The translations under genes and the position numbers were made by a program. Shown one piece after another: positions 43,778-53,550 of a stretch of 64,000 bases of DNA. Every line of letters begins with the position of its first letter. Within the stretch, counting starts at the first letter, position 1. The notes below the pieces were generated by a model. That model made no database searches. It was not told the DNA's origin and was given only the letters and a program-made list of their open reading frames with translations. Source of the DNA: Sphingosinicella soli (GTDB lineage Bacteria; Pseudomonadota; Alphaproteobacteria; Sphingomonadales; Sphingomonadaceae); assembly GCF_014199685.1 (NCBI RefSeq), contig NZ_JACHNZ010000023.1:1-64000 (forward strand). The letters are read 5' to 3'.

Positions 43778-45061
43778 ATGAAAAAAATGCACCTCGTTGG
43801 CCTCAACCATTCCGGCCCTTTGGTTGGAGGCTGGCGCCACCCGGAAGCCCATGCTGACTATCTCGATCCAGCATGCTGGGACCGGGTTGCGCGGACACTC
43901 GAGAACGGCCGGTTCGACGCCATCTTCTTTGCCGACGCGCAGACGTTCTACAACGAGCAGATGACCCGCAAGGGCGGGGACGTCTATCTGCTCGATCCAG
44001 TCCCCCTTGCGATGTCGGTTGCTCGCGCAACTGAAAAACTCGGCATCGGCATCACGATTTCCACGAGCCTGTTTGAGCCCTTTGGCATCGCCCGCGCGCT
44101 CGGCACGCTCGACGTGCTCAGCGGCGGACGTATCGCGTGGAACGTCGTGACCTCCGTTTCGGATCAGGAAGCCCACCGCTACGGGATGCCCGGGCTGCTT
44201 CCCAAGAACGAAAGGTACGACCGCGCCGACGAGGTCATCGAGGCATGCATGCAGCTGTGGGACAGTTTCCCGCCCGATGCCCTCGTTGCCGACAAGAAGC
44301 GCGGACTCTTCATCGATCCAGACAAGCTCGTGCACCTCACCTATGAAGGGAAGCATGTAAAGACAGAGGGCCCCCTCACCGTGCCGCCCAGCCCGCAGGG
44401 CAGACCCGTTATCATGCAGGCCGGGTCTTCCGAGCGCGGGCGGCAGTTTGCTGCACGATGGGCGGAGATTCTGTTTACGTACCAGCACTCGCTGGCGAAC
44501 ATGCAGGCATTCTACAAGGACATGCATGGTCGCATGGCCGCTTTCGGCAGGCCCGCCAATGCCTGCGCTATTCTGCCTTCTTTTCAGCCGATCGTCGGAG
44601 AAACGCGGAGTATCGCCAAGGAAAAGCAGGCCTACCTGTACAGTCTGGTCGATGATGACGTCGCGCTTGCCCGCACATCCATGTCGATCGGCTTCGACCT
44701 TACAAAACTGAAGCCGGGAATGTCGCTGGGCGACCTGTCGGCGGAAGGCGGTTCAAGCGGAGCAATGGACATTCTGAAGATCGCAGCCGCAGGGGAAAAT
44801 CTCAGCATCGTGGAAGCCGCGCGTCGATACGCCTGCAATGCCTTGTGTCCAGAGATCGTGGGAACGGCTGAAGACATCGCGGACTGGATGGGCGGCATTT
44901 TTCGCGCAGACGGTTGCGACGGCTTCGTCGTCATGTCGACGACATCGCCGAGCGCAATGGAAACCTTTACCCGGTCCGTCGTGCCGATCCTGCAGGAACG
45001 CGGCCTGTTCCGCACCGAATACGAAGGCAACACACTGAGAAGTCACCTGAACGAAAGTTGA
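43778..45061 (+). CDS. NtaA/SnaA/DszA-type flavin-dependent monooxygenase (LLM 4)
   Basis: A 427-residue enzyme: MHLVGLNHSGPLVGGWRHPE, FDAIFFADAQTFY, then GRIAWNVVTSVSDQEAHRYG with NVVTS, the signature of nitrilotriacetate monooxygenase/DszA, and PVIMQAGSSERGRQFAA. These are strictly two-component and use FMNH2 to oxidise C-N or C-S bonds. With LLM 3 it makes two C-N/C-S-type oxygenases in a divergent pair. The reductase at 19.5 kb is the likely partner. Confidence 0.9.
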   Translation: MKKMHLVGLNHSGPLVGGWRHPEAHADYLDPACWDRVARTLENGRFDAIFFADAQTFYNEQMTRKGGDVYLLDPVPLAMSVARATEKLGIGITISTSLFEPFGIARALGTLDVLSGGRIAWNVVTSVSDQEAHRYGMPGLLPKNERYDRADEVIEACMQLWDSFPPDALVADKKRGLFIDPDKLVHLTYEGKHVKTEGPLTVPPSPQGRPVIMQAGSSERGRQFAARWAEILFTYQHSLANMQAFYKDMHGRMAAFGRPANACAILPSFQPIVGETRSIAKEKQAYLYSLVDDDVALARTSMSIGFDLTKLKPGMSLGDLSAEGGSSGAMDILKIAAAGENLSIVEAARRYACNALCPEIVGTAEDIADWMGGIFRADGCDGFVVMSTTSPSAMETFTRSVVPILQERGLFRTEYEGNTLRSHLNES

Positions 45062-45272
45062 CTTGTCGTGACAGGGAATAGTGCGTCTTTATTCGCAACC
45101 ATAATTTTCAGTTAAGTTGGCACAACGACAGGCATCGGCTACTTTGTGCCGGGGCAGAAATTAACGTTACCCTTTTCCATTCCGTTTGAGGCCATCTCCC
45201 GGCACCGGGAGCCCTTTCACAGCGGTCAATATTTTCTCGCAAGACAGCCGATACGCGGAGCGGCAGATCAAT

Positions 45273-45454
45273 TTAGAAGGCCGCACGCCAGAGGGGCCGG
45301 AGGATTGTGCCATCGGACACGAAGATCGAAGGATAGGCCGGGACGCCGCCGACGTCATCAAAGCCGAGCAGCCAGCAGAAGAAGCCTCGCGCCTGATCGA
45401 GATCGGCACCGTCAGTCCAATATGATGGACGCCGATCGTGAGCTTATCAGTCAT
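45273..45454 (-). pseudogene. VOC/glyoxalase-family gene, frameshifted and truncated
   Basis: It starts MTDKLTIGVHHIGLTVP, then one base is missing. The next frame continues DLDQARGFFCWLLGFDDVGG, then IFVSDGTILRPLWRAAF and a stop (45273-45275). The normal second half (HHLALRV type) is absent. So the gene has a one-base deletion and lacks its 3' half. The start overlaps the stop of the PNPOx-like gene by eight bases, indicating a once-coupled pair. Confidence 0.75.
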
Positions 45455-46058
45455 GTCTGTTTCCTTCCAATTCCTCGACCCGGGCGCGCAACCTTGCAAG
45501 CTCATCAAGCAATGGCTGCGTGCCACGCTCGATCTCGGCTTCGGTGAAGCGCGGAGTGATGTGTTGGGGGCAATTCCAGTCGAACCCGACCACGTCGATC
45601 AGGAAGGCACGTTCAGGCACTGCTCCGTAATCCGGCGCCATAAGCGCCGCGATGTCCGCAGGATCGTCACTGCCGTGCGCATGGCCGATAAGTTTGAGCC
45701 GCCGGCGATTTGGATAATCCATCAGGAACAAGGCGGCACGATCGTCGGCCGCCAGGTTCGCAGCCGAGAGATACTGCCTATTGCCTCTATAATCCGCAAA
45801 GCCGATGCGGTTGCCCTGGATTCTGCGCAGGAAGCCGAAAGGCCCGCCGCGATGCTGGACGTAAGGCCAGCCACCCTCACTCATGCTCGCCATGTAGAAG
45901 CTGTCGCGCGCGAGGATGAATTCGATTTCACGGTCGGTGAGGACATCGATGTCCCCGGCGCCGGCCTCCATGCGGGCATAGGATGCGCGTGAACCGGCGG
46001 CCTCCTGAAGCGCGCGGCTGCGGGGTCCGAACATCGTGTGAAGGAATGTCTGTGCCAT
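45447..46058 (-). CDS. Pyridoxamine-phosphate-oxidase-like flavoprotein
   Basis: About 203 residues from MAQTFLHTMFG. A PNPOx split-barrel core is seen: LTDREIEFILARDSFYMASMSE, GWPYVQHRGGPFGFLRR, RIGFADYRGNRQYLSAANL and ALFLMDYPNRRRLKLIGHA. The family binds FMN or F420 and reduces or oxidises varied small molecules. A LysR remnant is divergently oriented upstream and the VOC remnant lies downstream. Function open; an accessory flavoprotein or detoxifying role is possible. Confidence 0.8.
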   Translation of the reverse strand: MAQTFLHTMFGPRSRALQEAAGSRASYARMEAGAGDIDVLTDREIEFILARDSFYMASMSEGGWPYVQHRGGPFGFLRRIQGNRIGFADYRGNRQYLSAANLAADDRAALFLMDYPNRRRLKLIGHAHGSDDPADIAALMAPDYGAVPERAFLIDVVGFDWNCPQHITPRFTEAEIERGTQPLLDELARLRARVEELEGNRHD

Positions 46059-46134
46059 GAACCGGTAGATAGCGCATTGCATTTCGCACGATAATAATCA
46101 AATATTGGCATTCACTGTTTCATTTTTTAGAATT

Positions 46135-46737
46135 ATGGATCGCTTCGAAACCCTCACTGCCTTCGTAGCGGTCGCTGATCAGCGAAGCTTTGCGGCTGCA
46201 GCCCGCGCGCTCGCTACCTCACCGCCGGCGATCACGCGCGCGATTGCCTCTCTCGAGCATCATCTGGGTGTGAGGCTTTTTCACCGTTCGACCCGCGCGG
46301 TCTCGTTGACGGACGACGGAGCGGCATTCCTGGAACGCGCACGCCGGATTCTCATCGATTTGCGGGAAGCCGAACAGGTCGCCATGGGCGGCCGATCCGT
46401 GCCGCGGGGCCAGCTGTATCTGACGGCGCCGGTGATGTTCGGCAAACTGCACGTGCTGCCGGTTCTCAGTGAATTATGCGTAGGGCGAGGGCTGCCTTTA
46501 TCAGGTCAAGCGCCGATGAAGCGACCAGGTCTCCGTTCAGCGACTGCGGCCATTCCTTCGCGCGCATCCGCAGTGGCCAGTAACTTGGTCTGCTCGTCGC
46601 TTTCGTGCCGAACCTGCGTGCGATACGCATCGGCGAGACCATGGCGCAGCGTTGCGCGTGTCGAGATGACGGCGAGCGGCGCTGCCTCGGCGATTTCGCC
46701 TGCTAACTTCAGCGCACCCTCACGCAAATCCGACTGA
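46135..46737 (+). pseudogene. LysR-family regulator, truncated by recombination
   Basis: Residues 1-114 are an intact LysR HTH (MDRFETLTAFVAVADQRSF, RSTRAVSLTDDG) plus the first strand of the effector domain, VMFGKLHVLPVLSEL. Near 46475 the protein switches to unrelated sequence that overlaps the crotonase gene antisense, so the effector domain is lost. It is divergent from the PNPOx-like gene, its probable former target. The break marks a rearrangement point between the two catabolic blocks. Confidence 0.82.
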
Positions 46738-47261
46738 TCAACCAGCTCATCGACAAGCCCCCAAGCCAGCGCCTGCTCCCCATTCAGACGCCGACCCGTG
46801 TACATGAGGAGCGATGCTTTCTGCATGCCGATTAAACGGGGAAGGGTATGTGTCAGGCCAAAGCCCGGGTGGATACCCAGCTTCACGAAGTTCGCGGAAA
46901 ATCGGGCCTCCGGAGCTGCAACCCGGAAATCTGCAACGAGCGCCAGTCCGAAGCCACCCCCGACGGCGGGGCCTTGTATTGCAGCGATGATGGGCTTGCG
47001 CGTCGCAAACAGTCGTGCTGCGGCGGGGTAGATATCTCGGGACGGGCCGCCCGGCGTGTTGAAGTCTGCGCCGGCGCAGAACGCGGTCCCCTGCGCCGCC
47101 AGAACGATCGCGCGAAGTGAAGCGTCTTCATCTATGTCTTCGAAAAGCTGAGCGAGCGCGTCCATCAGCGCGACGTCGAAGAAGTTGTGCGGCGGTCGCC
47201 TCATCTCCACAACGGCAACGTTCCCGACGACCTCAAATCCTACGTCCGTATATTCGTGCAT
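46506..47261 (-). CDS. Crotonase-family enzyme lacking both hydratase glutamates
   Basis: A 251-residue protein with AGGAGAC before the ATG. The oxyanion-hole segment AAQGTAFCAGADFNTPG and IQGPAVGGGFGLALVADFR are present. Positions of the two catalytic Glu of enoyl-CoA hydratase read G (GGGFGLA) and F (HPGFGLTHTL), so hydration is unlikely. Isomerase, decarboxylase or hydrolase activity fits better. It follows the dialkylglycine decarboxylase-like gene by 37 bases on the same strand. Confidence 0.85.
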   Translation of the reverse strand: MHEYTDVGFEVVGNVAVVEMRRPPHNFFDVALMDALAQLFEDIDEDASLRAIVLAAQGTAFCAGADFNTPGGPSRDIYPAAARLFATRKPIIAAIQGPAVGGGFGLALVADFRVAAPEARFSANFVKLGIHPGFGLTHTLPRLIGMQKASLLMYTGRRLNGEQALAWGLVDELVDQSDLREGALKLAGEIAEAAPLAVISTRATLRHGLADAYRTQVRHESDEQTKLLATADAREGMAAVAERRPGRFIGA

Positions 47262-47298
47262 GCAGGTCTCCTGACCCCTTGTACGCCCGACGGGGGCT

Positions 47299-48957
<1,659 letters not shown>

Positions 48958-49731
48958 TCAGTCGCAGGTCGTGCTCGCCTGCTTAACTGCCTTGTCGAAG
49001 ATATTCGCCGCCTCGCGAAGGAAGCCCAGGATGGTCATGCTTTTGGATGTGATGCGGGCGGAAGGCCCTCCTACGCCAAGGGCGAACCTGCGGCCGAAAG
49101 GCGTAGGCGGAAGCAGAACGCCCATCGTGCAGACGCCGGGTGTGACACGACTGTCGGACGTCGCAAACCCCTGGTCGCGCACGGCCTGAAGGTCAGCCAT
49201 CAGCGCCCGTTGATCTATTTTCGCTTCTTGGGGCGCCCGGCGCGCATCTATTCGTCGGACGGTCGCTTCAATGTCCGCGGTCTTCTCCGCGCTCAATAGC
49301 AGGCGCCCGAATCCCGAAGCAGCCAGCGGCCGCAGCGTGCCGGGCGCGACGGCGAACTGCAGCGCTTCGTTGGAATGGACCACATGAACATATTGCACTT
49401 GAAGGTCGCTCCGGGCGGCAAGGACGACCGTTTCGCGTGTCGCGTCGCGGAGATCTTCCATCAGACGCAGAATGTTCAGCCCGCCGAAAAGATCGGTCGC
49501 AACCCAGCTGCCGAGCAATGCAATCCTCATGGTCGGCAGGTACGTGCGGCTGCGCTTATCGTACTCCAGGTAGCCGAGCTGAACCAGGCTCTTGAGGAGT
49601 GCTGAGCCGCTCGAAGGCGCATATCCAAATTGATTGCATATCTGCGTGAGCGACACCGGCGCCCGGATGCGATCGAAATATTCGAGCACCTCAAAGACCC
49701 GTCGTGCCGACTTGATGCTGCCCTCCGCCAC
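48958..49731 (-). CDS. IclR-family transcriptional regulator
   Basis: About 257 residues from a GTG with AAGGAG just upstream; an upstream ATG at 49794 would add 21 residues. Winged HTH at about 5-65: GSIKSARRVFEVLEYF, PVSLTQICNQFGYAPSSGSALLKSL. The C-terminal IclR effector domain has GTLRPLAASGFGRLLLSAEK and VGGPSARIT. Divergent from the CoA-transferase operon, so it is the likely local regulator, responding to a pathway acid or CoA ester. Confidence 0.87.
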   Translation of the reverse strand: MAEGSIKSARRVFEVLEYFDRIRAPVSLTQICNQFGYAPSSGSALLKSLVQLGYLEYDKRSRTYLPTMRIALLGSWVATDLFGGLNILRLMEDLRDATRETVVLAARSDLQVQYVHVVHSNEALQFAVAPGTLRPLAASGFGRLLLSAEKTADIEATVRRIDARRAPQEAKIDQRALMADLQAVRDQGFATSDSRVTPGVCTMGVLLPPTPFGRRFALGVGGPSARITSKSMTILGFLREAANIFDKAVKQASTTCD

Positions 49732-49887
49732 CAGTCTCCTTACTTTTTCATCAATATGAAAATGTACACTACAGTTGTGAAAAACTTGTCGCAAGGGAAT
49801 AACCGATTAATGTTTGCGTCAGCCCTGATGACGACGCCCGCGTCGATGCGCCAGCGGCAGCCGACCGTGGAGTCAGTAGCAGCAACC

Positions 49888-51075
49888 ATGACCAATTCCG
49901 GACCACAAGCGCCTTCGGCCCCGTTGGACGGAATGCGAGTCCTCGACCTTACATCGGTTCTCATGGGCCCGCTGGCCACGCGGATACTCGGAGACATGGG
50001 GGCCGACGTCATCAAGATCGAGCCGCCGGAAGGTGATATGCTGCGCACCACGGGTGGCTCTGGATTGTCGCCCGTGATGATGAACCTCTACCGCAACAAG
50101 CGCAGCGTCGTGCTCGATCTGAAGCAGCCGGAGGGAAAGGCTGCGCTCGAGGCGCTGATCCGTACCGCTGACGTTTTCGTCCACAACCTCCGCCCGCAAG
50201 TGATGGGCAGGCTTGGCTTCACCTATCAGGTCGTTCGCGCGATCAATCCGGACATCATCTACTGCACGGCGACCGGTTTCGGCAGTGACGGTCCTTACAG
50301 TGAAAAGCCTGCCTATGACGATCTGATCCAGGCGGCTTCCGGATTCGCGTCAGCCAGTCTTCCGCTTACAGGAGAGCCAGCCTACGCGCCTGCGGTGATC
50401 TGCGACAAACTTGTCGGTCAGGCCATTGCCTATTCGATCTTGGGCGGTTTGCTGCATCGCGCTCGCGGCGGCGGTGGGCAATCGATCGAAGTGCCCATGT
50501 TCGAAGTCGCCATCGACTTCAACCTTGTCGAAGGATTGGGCGGCGGGGTCTACACGCCGCCTCGGGGCCCCACCGGCTGGCCGCGTATGAAGACCGTTGA
50601 ACGCCGACCCTTCAGGACCGCCGACGGCTTTGCCTGTATATTGCCTTACTCGTCCAGGAACTGGTTCGCCTTCTTCGACACCGTCGGACGCAGCGACTGG
50701 AAGGTGCGCTATGCTGATGGCGAAAAGCGCATTGCGGAGATCGAAACCCTATACGCCATGATCCGGGAAGAGGCGCCGAAGCGCACGACTGCAGAATGGG
50801 GCGTTTTTTGCGATGAGGCCGATATTCCCTTCATGCCGGTGTTGACGGTGGAGGACATCCCCGAAGATCCACATGTTCGCGCAGTCGATCTGATGCCCAT
50901 TCTCAAGCATCCTACTGAGGGGCTTTATTATGCCGTCAGGCAACCCATACGCTTCGGGGCTTCCCCGTACCGCCTGCGCCGACATGCGCCGGGCCTTGGC
51001 GAGCATACGGCTGAGGTCTTGGCCGAGGTCGGCCATGTCCCGCGTATTGCGGACGATTCCCGCCCATCCAGCTGA
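49888..51075 (+). CDS. CaiB/BaiF family III CoA-transferase
   Basis: About 395 residues from the ATG before TNSGPQAP; earlier in-frame starts are possible. GMRVLDLTSVLMGPLATRILGD, MGADVIKIEPPEGD, YRNKRSVVLDLK and the AYDDLIQAASG region with its Asp nucleophile are typical. Transfers CoA from one acid to another, activating a substrate acid. First of a four-gene operon with two acyl-CoA dehydrogenase subunits and an aldehyde dehydrogenase. Confidence 0.9.
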   Translation: MTNSGPQAPSAPLDGMRVLDLTSVLMGPLATRILGDMGADVIKIEPPEGDMLRTTGGSGLSPVMMNLYRNKRSVVLDLKQPEGKAALEALIRTADVFVHNLRPQVMGRLGFTYQVVRAINPDIIYCTATGFGSDGPYSEKPAYDDLIQAASGFASASLPLTGEPAYAPAVICDKLVGQAIAYSILGGLLHRARGGGGQSIEVPMFEVAIDFNLVEGLGGGVYTPPRGPTGWPRMKTVERRPFRTADGFACILPYSSRNWFAFFDTVGRSDWKVRYADGEKRIAEIETLYAMIREEAPKRTTAEWGVFCDEADIPFMPVLTVEDIPEDPHVRAVDLMPILKHPTEGLYYAVRQPIRFGASPYRLRRHAPGLGEHTAEVLAEVGHVPRIADDSRPSS

Positions 51076-51089
51076 CAGCAGAGCCCCCC

Positions 51090-52238
51090 ATGCAATATTC
51101 ATTCACGACTGAGCAGAACGAGTTCCGCGGTGTTCTCCGCCGCTTCTTCGAGCAGAGCTCGCCGCCCCCCGTCGTACGGCGGCTAATGGAAACAGAGGCT
51201 GGCTGGGACCGGGCACTTTGGCGTGACCTGAATGCCCAGCTTGGTCTTTGCGGCGTGCATGTGCCGGAGGCGTATGGCGGAATGGGCTTCGGCTTTGTCG
51301 AGCTTGGCATCGTCCTTGAGGAGATGGGACGTGCTTTGCTCTGCGCGCCTTTCTTCAGCTCCGCAGTTTTGGCGACGAACGCGATCCTGAACGGTGCCGA
51401 CGAGGCGCAGAAGGCAGCCCTGCTGCCGGGTCTGGTTTCCGGCGACACGGTGGCGGCTTTGGCCATCACTGAGCCGGATGGTAACTGGGATCCGGGTGCG
51501 GTCGCGACGACGGCCCGGCAGGCCGATGGACGCTACCGGCTGTCGGGAGTGAAGAGTTTCGTCATTGATGGTCACAGTGCGGATCTTCTCATCGTTTTGG
51601 CGCGCTTGCCAGGCAGCAAAGGCGAAGAGGGCTTGTCGCTGTTCGTCGTCCGAGGTGACGCCGAGGGGATGAGGCGCACGGCGCTGCAAACTCTGGATCC
51701 CACCCGCAAGCTCGCAAGGATTGAATTCGATGGCGCAGAGGCGGAATTGCTCGGTAAACCCGGAGAGGCTGCGGGGCCGATTGCAAGGACGCTCGCGCAG
51801 GCTGCCGCCATGCTGGCAAATGAAATGGTGGGCGGGGCAGAGAGGCTCCGCGAGTCTGCGCTAGACTACGCCAACCTGCGCGTACAGTTCGGGCGGCCGG
51901 TCAGCTCATTCCAGGCGATGAAGCACAAGCAGGCTGACATGCTGGTGGATTTGGAGCTCGCCAAATCGGCCGCTTATCAAGCCGCTCAGGCGGTTGCGGA
52001 TGATCAGCCGGATTTCCCGGCGGTCGCCTCCCTTGCGAAAGCGTCGGCTTCCGATGTCTACCTGCAGACCGCCATCCACACCATTCAGATCCATGGGGGC
52101 ATCGGCTTCACGTGGGAGAATGACACACACCTCTGGTTCAAGCGTGCCAAGAGCTCGGAGGTTCTCCTTGGCGATGCAGTCTGGCACCGGGAGGCCATGA
52201 TGCGCGCTTGGGTTGATGGTGGGAGGGAAGTCCAATGA
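51090..52238 (+). CDS. Acyl-CoA dehydrogenase subunit A
   Basis: A 382-residue acyl-CoA dehydrogenase: LNAQLGLCGVHVPEAYGG, ALAITEPDGNWDPG, QFGRPVSSFQAMKHKQADM and IHGGIGFTWENDTHLWFKRA. No YEG-type catalytic Glu near the C-terminus. The stop overlaps the next gene by 4 bases. Pair forms a likely alpha2-beta2 enzyme for a bulky acyl-CoA. Confidence 0.88.
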   Translation: MQYSFTTEQNEFRGVLRRFFEQSSPPPVVRRLMETEAGWDRALWRDLNAQLGLCGVHVPEAYGGMGFGFVELGIVLEEMGRALLCAPFFSSAVLATNAILNGADEAQKAALLPGLVSGDTVAALAITEPDGNWDPGAVATTARQADGRYRLSGVKSFVIDGHSADLLIVLARLPGSKGEEGLSLFVVRGDAEGMRRTALQTLDPTRKLARIEFDGAEAELLGKPGEAAGPIARTLAQAAAMLANEMVGGAERLRESALDYANLRVQFGRPVSSFQAMKHKQADMLVDLELAKSAAYQAAQAVADDQPDFPAVASLAKASASDVYLQTAIHTIQIHGGIGFTWENDTHLWFKRAKSSEVLLGDAVWHREAMMRAWVDGGREVQ

Positions 52239-53503
52239 CCGCGTCGATGGAAGCCGCAGTGCGCGCAGAGATCAAGGATTGGCTGGCCGCCGAATGGGAC
52301 CCGAACCTGAACCTCGTTGAGTGGCGCAAGAGGTTGGTGAGTTCCGGATGGGGTGCCCCCACTTGGCCGGCCACCCTTTTCGGTCGCGGCCTTGACCCGG
52401 CGTTGGCATCAATCGTGGAGGAGGAGATGCGCCGCGTCGGCGCAGTGGGCGTCGCAAGGTCTGGTGCGCGGAATCTGGCGATCCAGACCCTGCTGGCTTA
52501 CGGTTCCGAGGCTCAGAAGCACGCTTTCCTCGGCCCGACGCTGACGGGTCAATACAGCTGGTGTCAGCTGTTCAGCGAGCCGAGCAGCGGTTCTGACCTT
52601 GCGGGCGCGGTGACGCGCGCCGACCTGAAGGACGGGCGGTGGATCGCCAACGGGCAAAAGGTCTGGACGACGAGTGCTGACCACGCGGATTGGGGCTTGC
52701 TCCTCGCGAGGACGGACTGGGATGTGCCCAAACACAAGGGGCTTTCGTTCTTTCTCATCGACATGCGCCAGCCCGGCATCGAAGTGCGGCCGCTCCGGCA
52801 GATGAACGGCTACGCATCCTTCAACGAAGTGTTCCTGACCGACGCCGAGGTCGCGCCTGAACACCTCGTCGGCGAACTCGGCGGCGGATGGGCCGTGGCG
52901 ACGACCACGCTGATGCACGAGCGCAGCCATGGAGATCCCTCAGCCGCAAAGCCCACTGAGGCCGGCGGCCGCCAAGGGCGCGTCTACGACGAGGAACGCG
53001 AAGAGATCGCGATCGCGACAGAGCCTTATGGGTGGTATCCACAACGCGCCGGGCGGGTCGATCTCGTCCTCGAGCGCGCGCGAGAAACCGGAAAGATCAA
53101 TGACCCCGTTGTTCGCGAAGAGATCGCAAAACTGCTGGTTCTCGATCGTAGCGCCAAATGGACCGCGCTCAGAGCGCGCGCCGATTTGGCGCCGGGTGAA
53201 GGTCTTGGACCTACAGGGTCGCTGATCAAGCTGGTCGCCAGCCATGTGGCGCGCAGCGCTGCCAGGGTGCACACCCTGATCTCCGGCGCGGATGCGATGC
53301 TGGCAGGTGCGGACGCACCCCGAGACGGAGTGATTGCGGAAATATTGGTTTCGGTCCCGGCCGTTTCGATTGCGGGCGGCACGGACGAGATTCAGCGCAA
53401 CATCATTGCAGAGAGGATTCTCCGTATGCCTAAGGAGGGCAACCTTGATGCAAATCGTCCGTTCCGGGAAGTTCTGAAGAACCCCGTGCCGGGAACGAGG
53501 TAA
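52235..53503 (+). CDS. Acyl-CoA dehydrogenase subunit B
   Basis: A 422-residue chain starting in the ATGA overlap. FAD and substrate motifs: WCQLFSEPSSGSDLAG, WIANGQKVWTTSADHADWG, and a C-terminal SIAGGTDEIQRNIIAERIL segment. AGGT stands where YEG is in homomeric enzymes, as in the 29-31 kb pair. Steroid side-chain dehydrogenases of the ChsE4-E5 kind have this layout; ring or branched acyl-CoA is therefore a fair guess. Confidence 0.88.
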   Translation: MTASMEAAVRAEIKDWLAAEWDPNLNLVEWRKRLVSSGWGAPTWPATLFGRGLDPALASIVEEEMRRVGAVGVARSGARNLAIQTLLAYGSEAQKHAFLGPTLTGQYSWCQLFSEPSSGSDLAGAVTRADLKDGRWIANGQKVWTTSADHADWGLLLARTDWDVPKHKGLSFFLIDMRQPGIEVRPLRQMNGYASFNEVFLTDAEVAPEHLVGELGGGWAVATTTLMHERSHGDPSAAKPTEAGGRQGRVYDEEREEIAIATEPYGWYPQRAGRVDLVLERARETGKINDPVVREEIAKLLVLDRSAKWTALRARADLAPGEGLGPTGSLIKLVASHVARSAARVHTLISGADAMLAGADAPRDGVIAEILVSVPAVSIAGGTDEIQRNIIAERILRMPKEGNLDANRPFREVLKNPVPGTR

Positions 53504-53550
53504 GCACCTGATCTTCTATGGAAGATTTGCCAATGGAAGTGGAGCAAGTG

